From: Comamonadaceae bacterium
GTDB taxonomy: Bacteria > Pseudomonadota > Gammaproteobacteria > Burkholderiales > Burkholderiaceae_C
DNA length: 64,000 nt
Direction of reading: 5' to 3'
Assembly (NCBI GenBank): GCA_947453965.1
Contig: CANGIQ010000005.1
Span: forward strand, 62,001-126,000
Below the pieces are notes generated by a model that saw only the letters and a program-made list of their open reading frames with translations, was not told the origin of the DNA and ran no database searches. The position numbers were made by a program, and so were the translations under genes. Shown here piece after piece: positions 35,763-43,580 of this stretch (position 1 is the first letter of the stretch; every line of letters starts with the position of its first letter).

Positions 35763-37061
35763 GTGAGTCAACCTTCTTCACTCGACACGATCTTGAACGA
35801 TTTGGGCGCCCCCGGCTGGCGGGCGCCTCAGCGTCGTTTCATGGCGCTGTTTGTGATCATCTTTTTGTGGATGATCATTGGCCGCGTCGATCGCGTGGTG
35901 ACTGCGCCTGGCAAAGTCATTCCTTTTGACAAAGTCAAAGTCATCCAGCATTTGGAGGGCGGCATCATCAAAGAAATCTTGGTTCGTGAGAACCAAGAGG
36001 TGAAGGCGGGCGACCCCCTGGTGCAACTCGACTTGGCCACCAGCGGCATCAACAGCGGCGAAATGAACGCCCGCATGGCAACCCTCAAATTGGCCAAGAT
36101 TCGTCTAGAAGCCGAGTCTGAAGGCATCGAGCCTGTGTGGCCTGAAAACATGTTGGTTCAGTTTCCGCAAATCATTGCCGCTGAGCAAGCGACCTATTTG
36201 AGCAAACGAGACGAGCGCAACAGTTCTTTTGCCGCCTTAGACAACACGGTGTTGCAAAACCGTCAGCGCATGGCGGAGTCGAGAGAGCGTTTGATCTCTT
36301 TAGAGAGCAGTTTGCTGATTGCCAATAAAGAAATGGCCATTTCTGAAGAGTTGGTCAAAGACAAGCTGACCTCGCAGCTCGAACACTTCCAGCGCCAAAA
36401 CAACAAAGAACGCATGGTGGGTGAAATTGCCCAGCTGCGTCAAGCCATCATCGGCTCGCAAGCCGCAATCAACGAGTCGATTGCGCGTCGCAAACAAGAA
36501 GAAGCCCGTTTCAAACGCGAGTCTGCCAACGAAATTGGCGAATTTGAACGCCGCATGGCCAGCTTGACCGAAGAGTTGAGCCGCGCCAATGAACAAGAGG
36601 ACCGTTCGATCATCCGCGCACCGATTGACGGGGTGGTGAAAAACCTGCGTTTTCAATCGGCGGGCAACGTGGTCAAGCCGGGCGAGCCCATCATGGAAGT
36701 GGTGCCACTCAAAGACCAGTTGGTGATTGAGCTCAAGCTCAACCCCGCAGACCGCGGCTATGTGAATTTGAAGCAAGAAGCCTTGGTCAAGATCTCGACG
36801 TATGACTTTTACCGCTATGGCGGTTTGATTGGCACGGTTAAAGGTATTGCAGCGGACACCGATATAGGTAAGAACGAAGAGCAGTTCTACCGTGTCATTG
36901 TCAGTACCGACAAAACTTGGTTGGGCGATCAACCCGGTCTTTATCCGATCACTCCCGGCATGCTGGGGGAGGTCGATATCAAGGTGGACACGCAAATGAT
37001 CTTGTGGTCATTGCTACGACCCGTTCTCAAACTCAAAACAGAAGCGTTGCGTGAGATTTAA
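35763..37061 (+). CDS. HlyD-type periplasmic adaptor of the type I secretion system
   Basis: A membrane-fusion protein of 432 residues that bridges the ABC transporter and the outer-membrane channel. A short cytoplasmic N-terminus is followed by one transmembrane segment (about 27-41, FMALFVIIFLWMIIG). A lipoyl-like half follows with IQHLEGGIIKEI (61-72), typical of this family, then a long coiled coil (about 110-285), the second lipoyl half around RAPIDGVVKNL, and a beta-barrel region containing PGMLGEVDI near the C-terminus. Translation starts at a GTG, 14 bases after the transporter stop. Length and motifs fit the HlyD/LapC family. Confidence 0.93.
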   Translation: MSQPSSLDTILNDLGAPGWRAPQRRFMALFVIIFLWMIIGRVDRVVTAPGKVIPFDKVKVIQHLEGGIIKEILVRENQEVKAGDPLVQLDLATSGINSGEMNARMATLKLAKIRLEAESEGIEPVWPENMLVQFPQIIAAEQATYLSKRDERNSSFAALDNTVLQNRQRMAESRERLISLESSLLIANKEMAISEELVKDKLTSQLEHFQRQNNKERMVGEIAQLRQAIIGSQAAINESIARRKQEEARFKRESANEIGEFERRMASLTEELSRANEQEDRSIIRAPIDGVVKNLRFQSAGNVVKPGEPIMEVVPLKDQLVIELKLNPADRGYVNLKQEALVKISTYDFYRYGGLIGTVKGIAADTDIGKNEEQFYRVIVSTDKTWLGDQPGLYPITPGMLGEVDIKVDTQMILWSLLRPVLKLKTEALREI

Positions 37062-37083
37062 CTCTTTTTAAACGGACATAAAA

Positions 37084-38457
37084 ATGAACAAACCCCAATT
37101 AAAAGTTCTGACAGCCTTGGTTCTTGCAGCATGTGCAGGCTCGCCTGTATGGGCTGGCGATTTAAAGTCAGAGTTGGTCTACTTGCGTGAGAACAACCCC
37201 TTGTTGCGTGCAACAAGCTTTGCGCTCAATGCCGCTGAGGAGCGCGAAGGCGCAGCCAATGCAAGTTGGTATCCCAAATTAAGCGTCACATCTGACGCGG
37301 GTCGTGAAAAGTTGGTCAGCACATCTGCCACCAACGGTGTGCCACAAGCGCCGACCCCAACCGATCTGCATCGCCAGAAAAAGGGCGTGACGTTGGAACA
37401 AAACGTATTCAACGGCGGCAAAACACTGGCCACCAGCAACATTGCCAAGATTGAACGCAACATCAAATCCGCCGAACAACGCGCCACCTCGCAAGAGGTG
37501 TTGCTCGAAGCCATGGTGGCTTATTTGCAGGTGTTGAAGAGCCACATGCTGATCAGCTTGTCCGGCATCAACGAAGAAACCACGCAAAAGCAATTGCAAT
37601 TGGAAAAAATGCGCGTTGAAAAAGGCGGCGGCATTGCGGTGGACGAGTTGCAAGCGGAAACCCGTTTGCAAGTGGTGCGCGAGCGCCGCGTTGTCTATGA
37701 GCAGGGCATGCGTGACGCCTTGGCTTCTTACGAACAAGTGTTCGGCAAGAGCCCAGAGATGGCCAAGTTTCAAGACGTGAACAATTTTGTCAAGGTCATG
37801 CCCAAGACGTTGGATGAGTCATTGGCTCTTGGTTTAGAAAATAACCCACGTTTGATGGCGACCAAGCTCGCTGCTGAAAAGGCAGGCAAAGTGATCACAC
37901 TCGAACGATCAGCCTACATGCCAAGTTTTGATGTGGCCGTGACACACAACCGCGACAACAATGCGGCAGGCTTGTACAAGCGCGATGAAGATTCTGTGCT
38001 GTTGAAAATGAGCTGGAACTTGTTCTCGGGTGGCGAAACCGTCAAACGTGCATCAGCGGCTGCCTACGATCAAAAAGAGGCGATGGAACGCGAAATCAAT
38101 GCACGCAACAAAACATATGAAGCTGTGCGCATGGCATGGAACCAATACCAAAAAGGTGTGGAGCGTGTGGAGTTGCTGGAAAACGCCACCAAAACATCAC
38201 GTGCCGTGATGAATGGTCGTAAGAAACTGCGTGATGCAGGCAAAGAAACTGCCTTGGCCGTGTTGGATGCTGAAGTGGAACACTTTGGCGTGTTGGCCAA
38301 CAAAGTCAACGCCATGATCGATGCCCGTATTGGTAGCTACCGCTTGCTCAGCACGATTGGCATGCTCAACATCAACCAACTCAACATCGACGGCGATCAA
38401 ATTGAGTTACCTGTGCGCTCTGTGGATGCAGCGATCCAGTCCTTGTTGAACGATTGA
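37084..38457 (+). CDS. TolC-family outer-membrane channel of the type I secretion system
   Basis: A 457-residue protein with a signal peptide (cleavage likely after A24 in SPVWA-GD) and the two-fold repeated, helix-rich organisation of the outer membrane efflux protein family. Examples are NVFNGGKT (first half) and NLFSGGETVKRASAA (second half), the conserved strand-to-helix transitions of TolC homologues. A dedicated TolC-type gene next to HlyB- and HlyD-type genes indicates a complete, self-contained exporter. Spacing to the adaptor gene is 22 bases and to the downstream glycosyltransferase 10 bases. Confidence 0.92.
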   Translation: MNKPQLKVLTALVLAACAGSPVWAGDLKSELVYLRENNPLLRATSFALNAAEEREGAANASWYPKLSVTSDAGREKLVSTSATNGVPQAPTPTDLHRQKKGVTLEQNVFNGGKTLATSNIAKIERNIKSAEQRATSQEVLLEAMVAYLQVLKSHMLISLSGINEETTQKQLQLEKMRVEKGGGIAVDELQAETRLQVVRERRVVYEQGMRDALASYEQVFGKSPEMAKFQDVNNFVKVMPKTLDESLALGLENNPRLMATKLAAEKAGKVITLERSAYMPSFDVAVTHNRDNNAAGLYKRDEDSVLLKMSWNLFSGGETVKRASAAAYDQKEAMEREINARNKTYEAVRMAWNQYQKGVERVELLENATKTSRAVMNGRKKLRDAGKETALAVLDAEVEHFGVLANKVNAMIDARIGSYRLLSTIGMLNINQLNIDGDQIELPVRSVDAAIQSLLND

Positions 38458-38467
38458 GTTTGATTTC

Positions 38468-39694
38468 ATGAAAATCCTGATCATTCACCAGAACTTTCCT
38501 GGCCAATTTCTGCACCTTGCCCCCGAACTGGTGGACAAGGGGCATGAAGTTCATGCCTTGGTTTTGAAGAAAGAAGTTCCACCGCAATGGTCGGGTGTTA
38601 CCTTGCATGCGTACCACCCCAGCAAAGGCACGGCACCGGGCGTTCATCCTTGGGCGCTGGATCTGGAAACCAAGATCATCCGTGCCGAGTCGGTGTTTCG
38701 CAAATGCTTGGAGCTGCGTGAGCAGGGTTTTCATCCCGATGTCGTGTTGGCCCATCCGGGTTGGGGTGAGAGTTTGTTCGTCAAAGACGTGTGGCCTCAA
38801 ACCAAACTCGGTATTTACTGCGAACTCAACTACAGCGAGTCGGGGAACGACGTGGGCTTTGACCCCGAGTTCACCAGCAATGATCCAGGGGATTCATGCC
38901 GTTTGCGCCTGAAAAACCTCAACAACGTGATGCATTTCGATTTGGCCGATGGTGCTGTCTCGCCGACACATTTTCAGGCCGATACCTATCCTTGGCCCTT
39001 CCGCTCGAAGATCAAGGTGCTCCACGATGGCATTGACTCCAAGCTGATTGCACCCAATCCCAACGTCAACTTTCAGATCAACGCCACCACCTCGGTGTCG
39101 CGTGCGGACGAGGTCATCACCTTTGCCAACCGCAACCTCGAGCCTTACCGTGGCTATCACGTTTTCATGCGTTCCTTGCCGCGTTTGCTCAAAGAACGTC
39201 CCAATGCAAAAATTATTGTGGTGGGTGGTGACGGCGTCAGCTACGGGCGCAAGCCCACAGGTGACAAGAGCTGGAAAACCATCTTTGCTGAAGAGGTTCA
39301 AGCTCAAATTGACCCCAAAGATTGGGAGCGTGTGTTCTTCGTCGGTCACTTGCCCCACACCAAGTTCATCAGCCTGCTGCAAGTCAGCACGGTCCATGTG
39401 TACTTGACCTACCCATTTGTGCTGAGTTGGAGCTTGCTCGAGGCCATGAGTGCGGGCTGTGCCATTGTGGGCAGCGACACCGAGCCTGTGCGCGACTTCA
39501 TTCAAGACCAAGAAAACGGTTTGCTCACGCCTTTCTTTGACACCGACACGTTGGTCGACAACGTGGTGACCTTGCTTGAAAATCCCGACATGCGCGAGAA
39601 ATTAGGCAGTGCCGCCCGTAAGAAGATTCAATTCTTCTATGATCTGAAATCGGTGTGTTTGCCGCGCTTGGTTCAGTGGGTGACCACGCTCTGA
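38468..39694 (+). CDS. Family-4 type glycosyltransferase in the secretion operon
   Basis: A 408-residue GT-B protein. The N-terminus MKILIIHQNFPGQFLHLAPE is typical of GT4-type enzymes. The C-terminal donor-binding half shows FANRNLEPYRG, KIIVVGGDGVSYG and LLEAMSAGCAIVGSDTEPV, the latter being the conserved E-x-M-x-x-G region that binds the nucleotide sugar. No signal peptide or transmembrane segment, so it should act in the cytoplasm. It starts 10 bases after the TolC gene stop and is therefore probably co-transcribed with the exporter. Glycosylation of the giant protein before export, or of a surface glycan it binds, is inference; sugar and acceptor are unknown. Confidence 0.85.
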   Translation: MKILIIHQNFPGQFLHLAPELVDKGHEVHALVLKKEVPPQWSGVTLHAYHPSKGTAPGVHPWALDLETKIIRAESVFRKCLELREQGFHPDVVLAHPGWGESLFVKDVWPQTKLGIYCELNYSESGNDVGFDPEFTSNDPGDSCRLRLKNLNNVMHFDLADGAVSPTHFQADTYPWPFRSKIKVLHDGIDSKLIAPNPNVNFQINATTSVSRADEVITFANRNLEPYRGYHVFMRSLPRLLKERPNAKIIVVGGDGVSYGRKPTGDKSWKTIFAEEVQAQIDPKDWERVFFVGHLPHTKFISLLQVSTVHVYLTYPFVLSWSLLEAMSAGCAIVGSDTEPVRDFIQDQENGLLTPFFDTDTLVDNVVTLLENPDMREKLGSAARKKIQFFYDLKSVCLPRLVQWVTTL

Positions 39695-39713
39695 ACTCTC
39701 TGACCTAATCTGT

Positions 39714-40202
39714 ATGAAATTTCGTGATGTGTGTTGGGCTGTGACCCTTGCTTGTGCGTTGTCCGTGGGGCACGCACAACGTATCGACGGCCTGGACTAT
39801 GGCGAGCCAAACAATGGCTTGCTGCAAGCTTTGAGCAACAAAGAACCGTCGAAAGACTTGGTCGCTTTGGGCAAATTCGGCGATGGCAATTTTTGGGTCA
39901 GCGACAAAAGCGTGCGCCGCAATTGGCAATCGCGTGTCATCTTCAAGATGTTCAAGGTGCACGACAAGCCCAAGTACTTGCCAACACCCAACGATGCATT
40001 CAAACGCCAAAAGCGCGTGACTTATACCTACGTCGAGACGATTGCCGAGCTCGACTGCGAGAAAAAAATGTTCAGCATCAAGGCTGAGTCAATGTATGCC
40101 AGCCCCGATGCGTTGGTAAGTTCTGCACCCTATGACGAAGAGTTCCTGCCATTTCGATCTGGCACTGTGATGGAACGCTTACATCAAACGTATTGCTTCT
40201 GA
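39714..40202 (+). CDS. Secreted protein resembling surface-adhesin protein E-like domain
   Basis: A 162-residue protein with a signal peptide (cleavage probably after GHA-QR). The mature part has the layout of small periplasmic or surface proteins of the Adhesin_E-like type: a strand with FWVSDKSVRRN, a KMFKVHD strand, a central cysteine in AELDCEKKMFSI, and a C-terminal cysteine in RLHQTYCF, which could form a disulfide. The family assignment is tentative. It lies 19 bases after the glycosyltransferase and probably ends the secretion operon or its accessory part. Confidence 0.7.
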   Translation: MKFRDVCWAVTLACALSVGHAQRIDGLDYGEPNNGLLQALSNKEPSKDLVALGKFGDGNFWVSDKSVRRNWQSRVIFKMFKVHDKPKYLPTPNDAFKRQKRVTYTYVETIAELDCEKKMFSIKAESMYASPDALVSSAPYDEEFLPFRSGTVMERLHQTYCF

Positions 40203-40303
40203 TCAGCCCATGGCGACGTTGCCTGCAACATAGTCTGCATGGTCTTGTTGAACTCAAGCCATTGGCGGTAAAGATTGATCGCTTCTTCGCAACCACCACC
40301 TTC

Positions 40304-40777
40304 ATGAAAAGTTCTGCCTTACTGTTGTTGACCTGTTTGGCACTGCCTTTTGTCGCTTCGGCCGCTGAATTGATGCCTTTTGAGCAGGTGCGTCGCCAAA
40401 ACCAAACCTACCCCGACAGCACACGCCTGACCTATTTGTTCAATCGTTGTGCGGCCTTGCAACTGAACGTCGCTGCACTTTTAGAACGCAAAGGTCAAAA
40501 ACAAGGCGTCAAGGACTATGAAAATTTGGCGCAGCACTATATGGTGCTTTCTGAAGCCAACGAGCGCGAGATCGACAAGAAATCTGGCCTCAAAAGCAAA
40601 GACACCATGAAAGCCATCAGCCGCAATGTGTCGCATTTGTCGGAGGTCTACACCCAACGCATGAACGCCAACGCTGCCAAACGTGGCGACTACATCATGG
40701 GCGACGCCCAACTCGAGTCAGAGCTCAAAGAATGCAGCCTGCCTGAGGAGTTCAAGAAAAAATCGTTGGTGAATTAA
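40304..40777 (+). CDS. Small exported protein of unknown function
   Basis: The frame is open from 40193, but the ATG at 40304 gives a clean signal peptide (KSSALLLLTCLALPFVASA-AE) and is preferred. The product has 157 residues. The mature part is helical and charged, with two cysteines (NRCAAL and KECSL) that could form a disulfide. It has no recognised domain. It is likely periplasmic. It lies 101 bases after the preceding secreted protein with no obvious promoter or terminator between, so it may be part of the same transcript. Confidence 0.7.
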   Translation: MKSSALLLLTCLALPFVASAAELMPFEQVRRQNQTYPDSTRLTYLFNRCAALQLNVAALLERKGQKQGVKDYENLAQHYMVLSEANEREIDKKSGLKSKDTMKAISRNVSHLSEVYTQRMNANAAKRGDYIMGDAQLESELKECSLPEEFKKKSLVN

Positions 40778-40883
40778 AAACGACGCAGCGTAACGTTGTA
40801 TTTCGTCGTCAAAAAGTCAAAAACCACGAAGGCACAAATCTTGCAATTAATGCAGTCCTTATGACTGTATTCATTGTCAATTT
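40778..40883. other. Gap with weak hairpin and AT-rich promoter-like sequence
   Basis: A six-pair stem (ACGACG at about 40781 with CGTCGT near 40806) has an 18-base loop and is followed on the minus strand, not the plus strand, by a T-run, so it is unconvincing as a terminator for the upstream gene. Downstream, TTGCAA (40841) and AT-rich bases before the GTG at 40884 could form a promoter, but spacing is poor. Confidence 0.25.
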
Positions 40884-42146
40884 GTGAAGATAAGCCGGTC
40901 GCACATCATCTCTGCGATTGCCTTTGCATGCCTTTTTTTAGGGGCATTGGAGGTCTACGACCCCGTTGCGCCCCAAACCCCTCATCAGATTTTGGGCACC
41001 ATAGAAAACGCCACATCTGGCCAAGCTGGCGACAAAGCCCAAGCAGCCAAAGAAAATACGGACCTGGCCAAAATTGAAATGACCCTTAAAAGTATTCAAT
41101 TCAAAGGCATCACTATCCTCGGCGATATGGAACTCAAGGGCATTGTGGAGCCCTTCCTGAACAAGCCTCTGAGCTACGAGCAGATGCTCGACGTTGGCAC
41201 TGCGGTTGAAGACTACTACCGCAAAAACAACTACTTGGCCCATGCTATTTTGCCGCCACAAGATCTAGAAGACGGGATTTTGACAGTCGAGGTCATTGAA
41301 TCGGTGTTGTCCAAAGTCGAGGTCGAACAAGAACTCGAAGATCTCCCCAACACCCAGCAGCACATCGCGGCGCTCATCAAAGCGCAGCAAAAGCCGGTCG
41401 AGCAGCTCGATACCAAATCGGTGGACCGCGCGCTGGCCCTGGCCAACGATGTGCCCGGTATGAGCGTGCAAGACGCACTGCGCGAAGGCCGCGAGGCGGG
41501 TGAGACCGATTTGATACTTAAGATCTATCAAAGCCGTACCCATCAAACCGAATTCACCATGGACAACGCTGGTTCTCGGGCCACAGGCGCTATCCGTTAC
41601 CTGCTGAGCTTGAACTGGTTCAATCCCAATGACATTGGCGACCTGCTCAACATCATGGCCGTCTATACCGAGGGCCGCGAATACATGCGCATGGCCTACA
41701 GCATCTCCGTCGGTCTGGATGGTTGGCGCATGGGTGTGAATCTGTCGGCCATGAAATACAACGCCATTGTGGGCGAGCAGGGCATGGTCGGCACTTTTGG
41801 CAAAGCCATCACCCAAGGTTTGGAATGGATTTATCCCTTGTTGCGTGCTGACGATTCAGCGGCCATTGTCACCCTCGATGCCGACAAGAAGACTTTGCCA
41901 AATACCTCGCTCCAAAGCTTGGTGATGTCGGACTATCAAACCAACGTGTTGTCCGCCCAAGTCTCAGGCATCTATCGAGACCTCAACCCAGGCGGCAGTT
42001 CGGGCACGTATTTCTTGTCGTTCAGTCATGGCGGCATCAACCTCGATGGCTCACTCAGCCAGCAAACCGATGCCAACACCGTCAGAGCCGAACGTGTCTT
42101 CAACAAGATTCGCCTCAACAGCACCTGGCAAGACTTTCAGCTTTAG
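40884..42146 (+). pseudogene. C-terminally truncated TpsB (ShlB/FhaC-type) two-partner secretion transporter
   Basis: The 420-residue product starts at a GTG followed by a signal-like segment. Two POTRA domains follow (about 65-215, including YYRKNNYLAHAILPPQDLED, typical of POTRA in ShlB/HecB proteins), then the first part of an outer-membrane barrel. Family members are usually about 550-600 residues. This one stops at IRLNSTWQDFQL, before the L6 loop region with its conserved V-R-G-Y/V-R-A-Y-type motif and the last strands with a terminal aromatic residue. The 61 bases after the stop do not encode the missing part in any frame, so a 3' deletion is likely. No TpsA exoprotein partner lies nearby. 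A shortened but functional protein cannot be excluded. Confidence 0.7.
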
Positions 42147-42207
42147 TGGACCCTCATGCAATGGCCGGTCGCGACCAAGACATTCACAAATAAAATGAGC
42201 ACCACTT

Positions 42208-42720
42208 ATGACTGAACTGTTATTTGCTGCCTATTTTTTGCTGCTGATCGCGACCCTGATCTTCAAGACCCCCATCATCAAGGGGCCATGGCTGTTTTTG
42301 CTGCGGGCGTTTTTTCCCAATTGGAAGTTTTTTCATGCGGTGGGCTATGTGCCGCATTTGTATGCGCGCTCGGCAGTGCAGTTGAGTTCAGGCGAACTGC
42401 AATGGTCGGACTGGATCCTGATTTACCCACGCCGTGTGCGTCGCTTGAGCCATCTGGTGCACAACCCGGATACCAATCTGGGGCTCGGTCAGCAAAACAT
42501 GGTGGACCACTTTTGGGCCGACTTGCATGACTTGCCAGAAGGTGGTGACCCTCGTGAATTGGTCAGCTACAAAATGATGCAACGTTTGACCCATCAAGTG
42601 CTGCGCGAGCGTGATGTCAACTTCAGTCACAGTCAGTTTGAATTGCGCATGGTCTTGGATGGACGTACCGAAACTGTAGACACGCAAGTCATGATGACGT
42701 CGCCGGTGGTCGCATGCTGA
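42208..42720 (+). CDS. Small membrane-anchored protein paired with an HTTM-like gene
   Basis: A 170-residue protein with an N-terminal hydrophobic segment (about 2-20), then FPNWKFFHAVGYVPHLYAR and a soluble part. The P-x-W-x-F-F segment resembles small membrane proteins encoded next to HTTM-family genes. Its stop overlaps the start of the next gene by 7 bases (ATGCTGA), indicating translational coupling. Function unknown; it has no enzyme motif that I recognise. Confidence 0.65.
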   Translation: MTELLFAAYFLLLIATLIFKTPIIKGPWLFLLRAFFPNWKFFHAVGYVPHLYARSAVQLSSGELQWSDWILIYPRRVRRLSHLVHNPDTNLGLGQQNMVDHFWADLHDLPEGGDPRELVSYKMMQRLTHQVLRERDVNFSHSQFELRMVLDGRTETVDTQVMMTSPVVAC

Positions 42721-43562
42721 GTGCAGCGTCCATTCAAACCCTCATAGAAGCTGGGGTACAGGCGCCCACACTGGTCGCCATTCGTGCCACCGAGCTGTTG
42801 TTTGCCTGGAGCTTGGCCCTTCAAACACTGGAGTATTTGCGCATGGGTAAATACACCGCTGACGATGCGTTTTGGTCTTGGCAGCTACAGCGTGCAGATA
42901 TTCCAAACGTCACAGCACGTGCTTGGCTGGATGTGCTGTTCAAGCCACGCATGCATCAGCTGCATTTGGTCTTACGCCTGTGCGCGGCTGCTGTGCTGGC
43001 CGTGCAGGGCGCCTCGCTGCCCTTGATGGTGTTTTTGTTTGTTGGCAACTTGCTCATCTTGATCCGTTGGCGTGGCGCATTCAACGGCGGCAGCGACTTC
43101 ATGACCTTGGTGCTGCTCACGGGCTTACTCATCTCGCACGTGGTGGGCGCGTTGGGTAACGTTCAGTTGGGCTGGCAAGCCGGGTTTTGGTACATCGCGA
43201 TTCAGGCCATCACGTCGTACTTTATGTCGGGGGCGGTGAAATTGCTGCGGCCTGAATGGCGCAATGGCTCGGCCATGACCATCTTTTTGAATGGGGCTAT
43301 TTACGGACCGTTGTCTCCCGCACACCCCTTGCGCAACAAGTGGTTGGCATTGTTGGGTTCGTGGGGCTTCATCGTGTGGGAAATTTTGTTTCCCTTCAGC
43401 CTGTTGGACCCACGCCTTGCCGCAGTATTTTGTGCCGTGGCGGCGCTGTTTCACTTCTTGGTGTTTTGGTTCTTTGGCTTGAACCGATTCTTCTGGGCGT
43501 GGCTCTGCGCGTTTCCCGCCATCATGTGGTGCAGCGCGCAGTTCAGTGCGCGCTTTGTTTAA
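42714..43562 (+). CDS. HTTM-like multi-pass membrane protein
   Basis: A 282-residue integral membrane protein with about seven or eight hydrophobic segments. The arrangement fits the HTTM domain related to vitamin K-dependent gamma-carboxylase: an early arginine in AIRATELLFAWSLALQ, a central block with YFMSGAVKLLRPEWRNGSA, and WEILFPFSLLDPR. Such bacterial proteins occur in pairs with a small membrane partner. The partner here overlaps it by 7 bases. Activity and substrate are unknown, and assignment is by pattern rather than by identified catalytic residues. It is convergent with the ABC-F gene, 18 bases away. Confidence 0.65.
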   Translation: MLSAASIQTLIEAGVQAPTLVAIRATELLFAWSLALQTLEYLRMGKYTADDAFWSWQLQRADIPNVTARAWLDVLFKPRMHQLHLVLRLCAAAVLAVQGASLPLMVFLFVGNLLILIRWRGAFNGGSDFMTLVLLTGLLISHVVGALGNVQLGWQAGFWYIAIQAITSYFMSGAVKLLRPEWRNGSAMTIFLNGAIYGPLSPAHPLRNKWLALLGSWGFIVWEILFPFSLLDPRLAAVFCAVAALFHFLVFWFFGLNRFFWAWLCAFPAIMWCSAQFSARFV

Positions 43563-43580
43563 GTCACATCAGTCAGCGAG

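Noticed and set aside
40193-40303. Upstream TTG start for the small exported protein
   Set aside because: The ATG at 40304 gives a textbook signal peptide; the extension would place it internally and starts inside the previous gene.
42208-43562. SdpA/SdpB-like toxin-processing pair
   Set aside because: SdpB is also HTTM-related and has a small partner, but no SdpC-like peptide gene lies nearby and the small protein shows no specific SdpA signature, so only the general HTTM pairing is reported.
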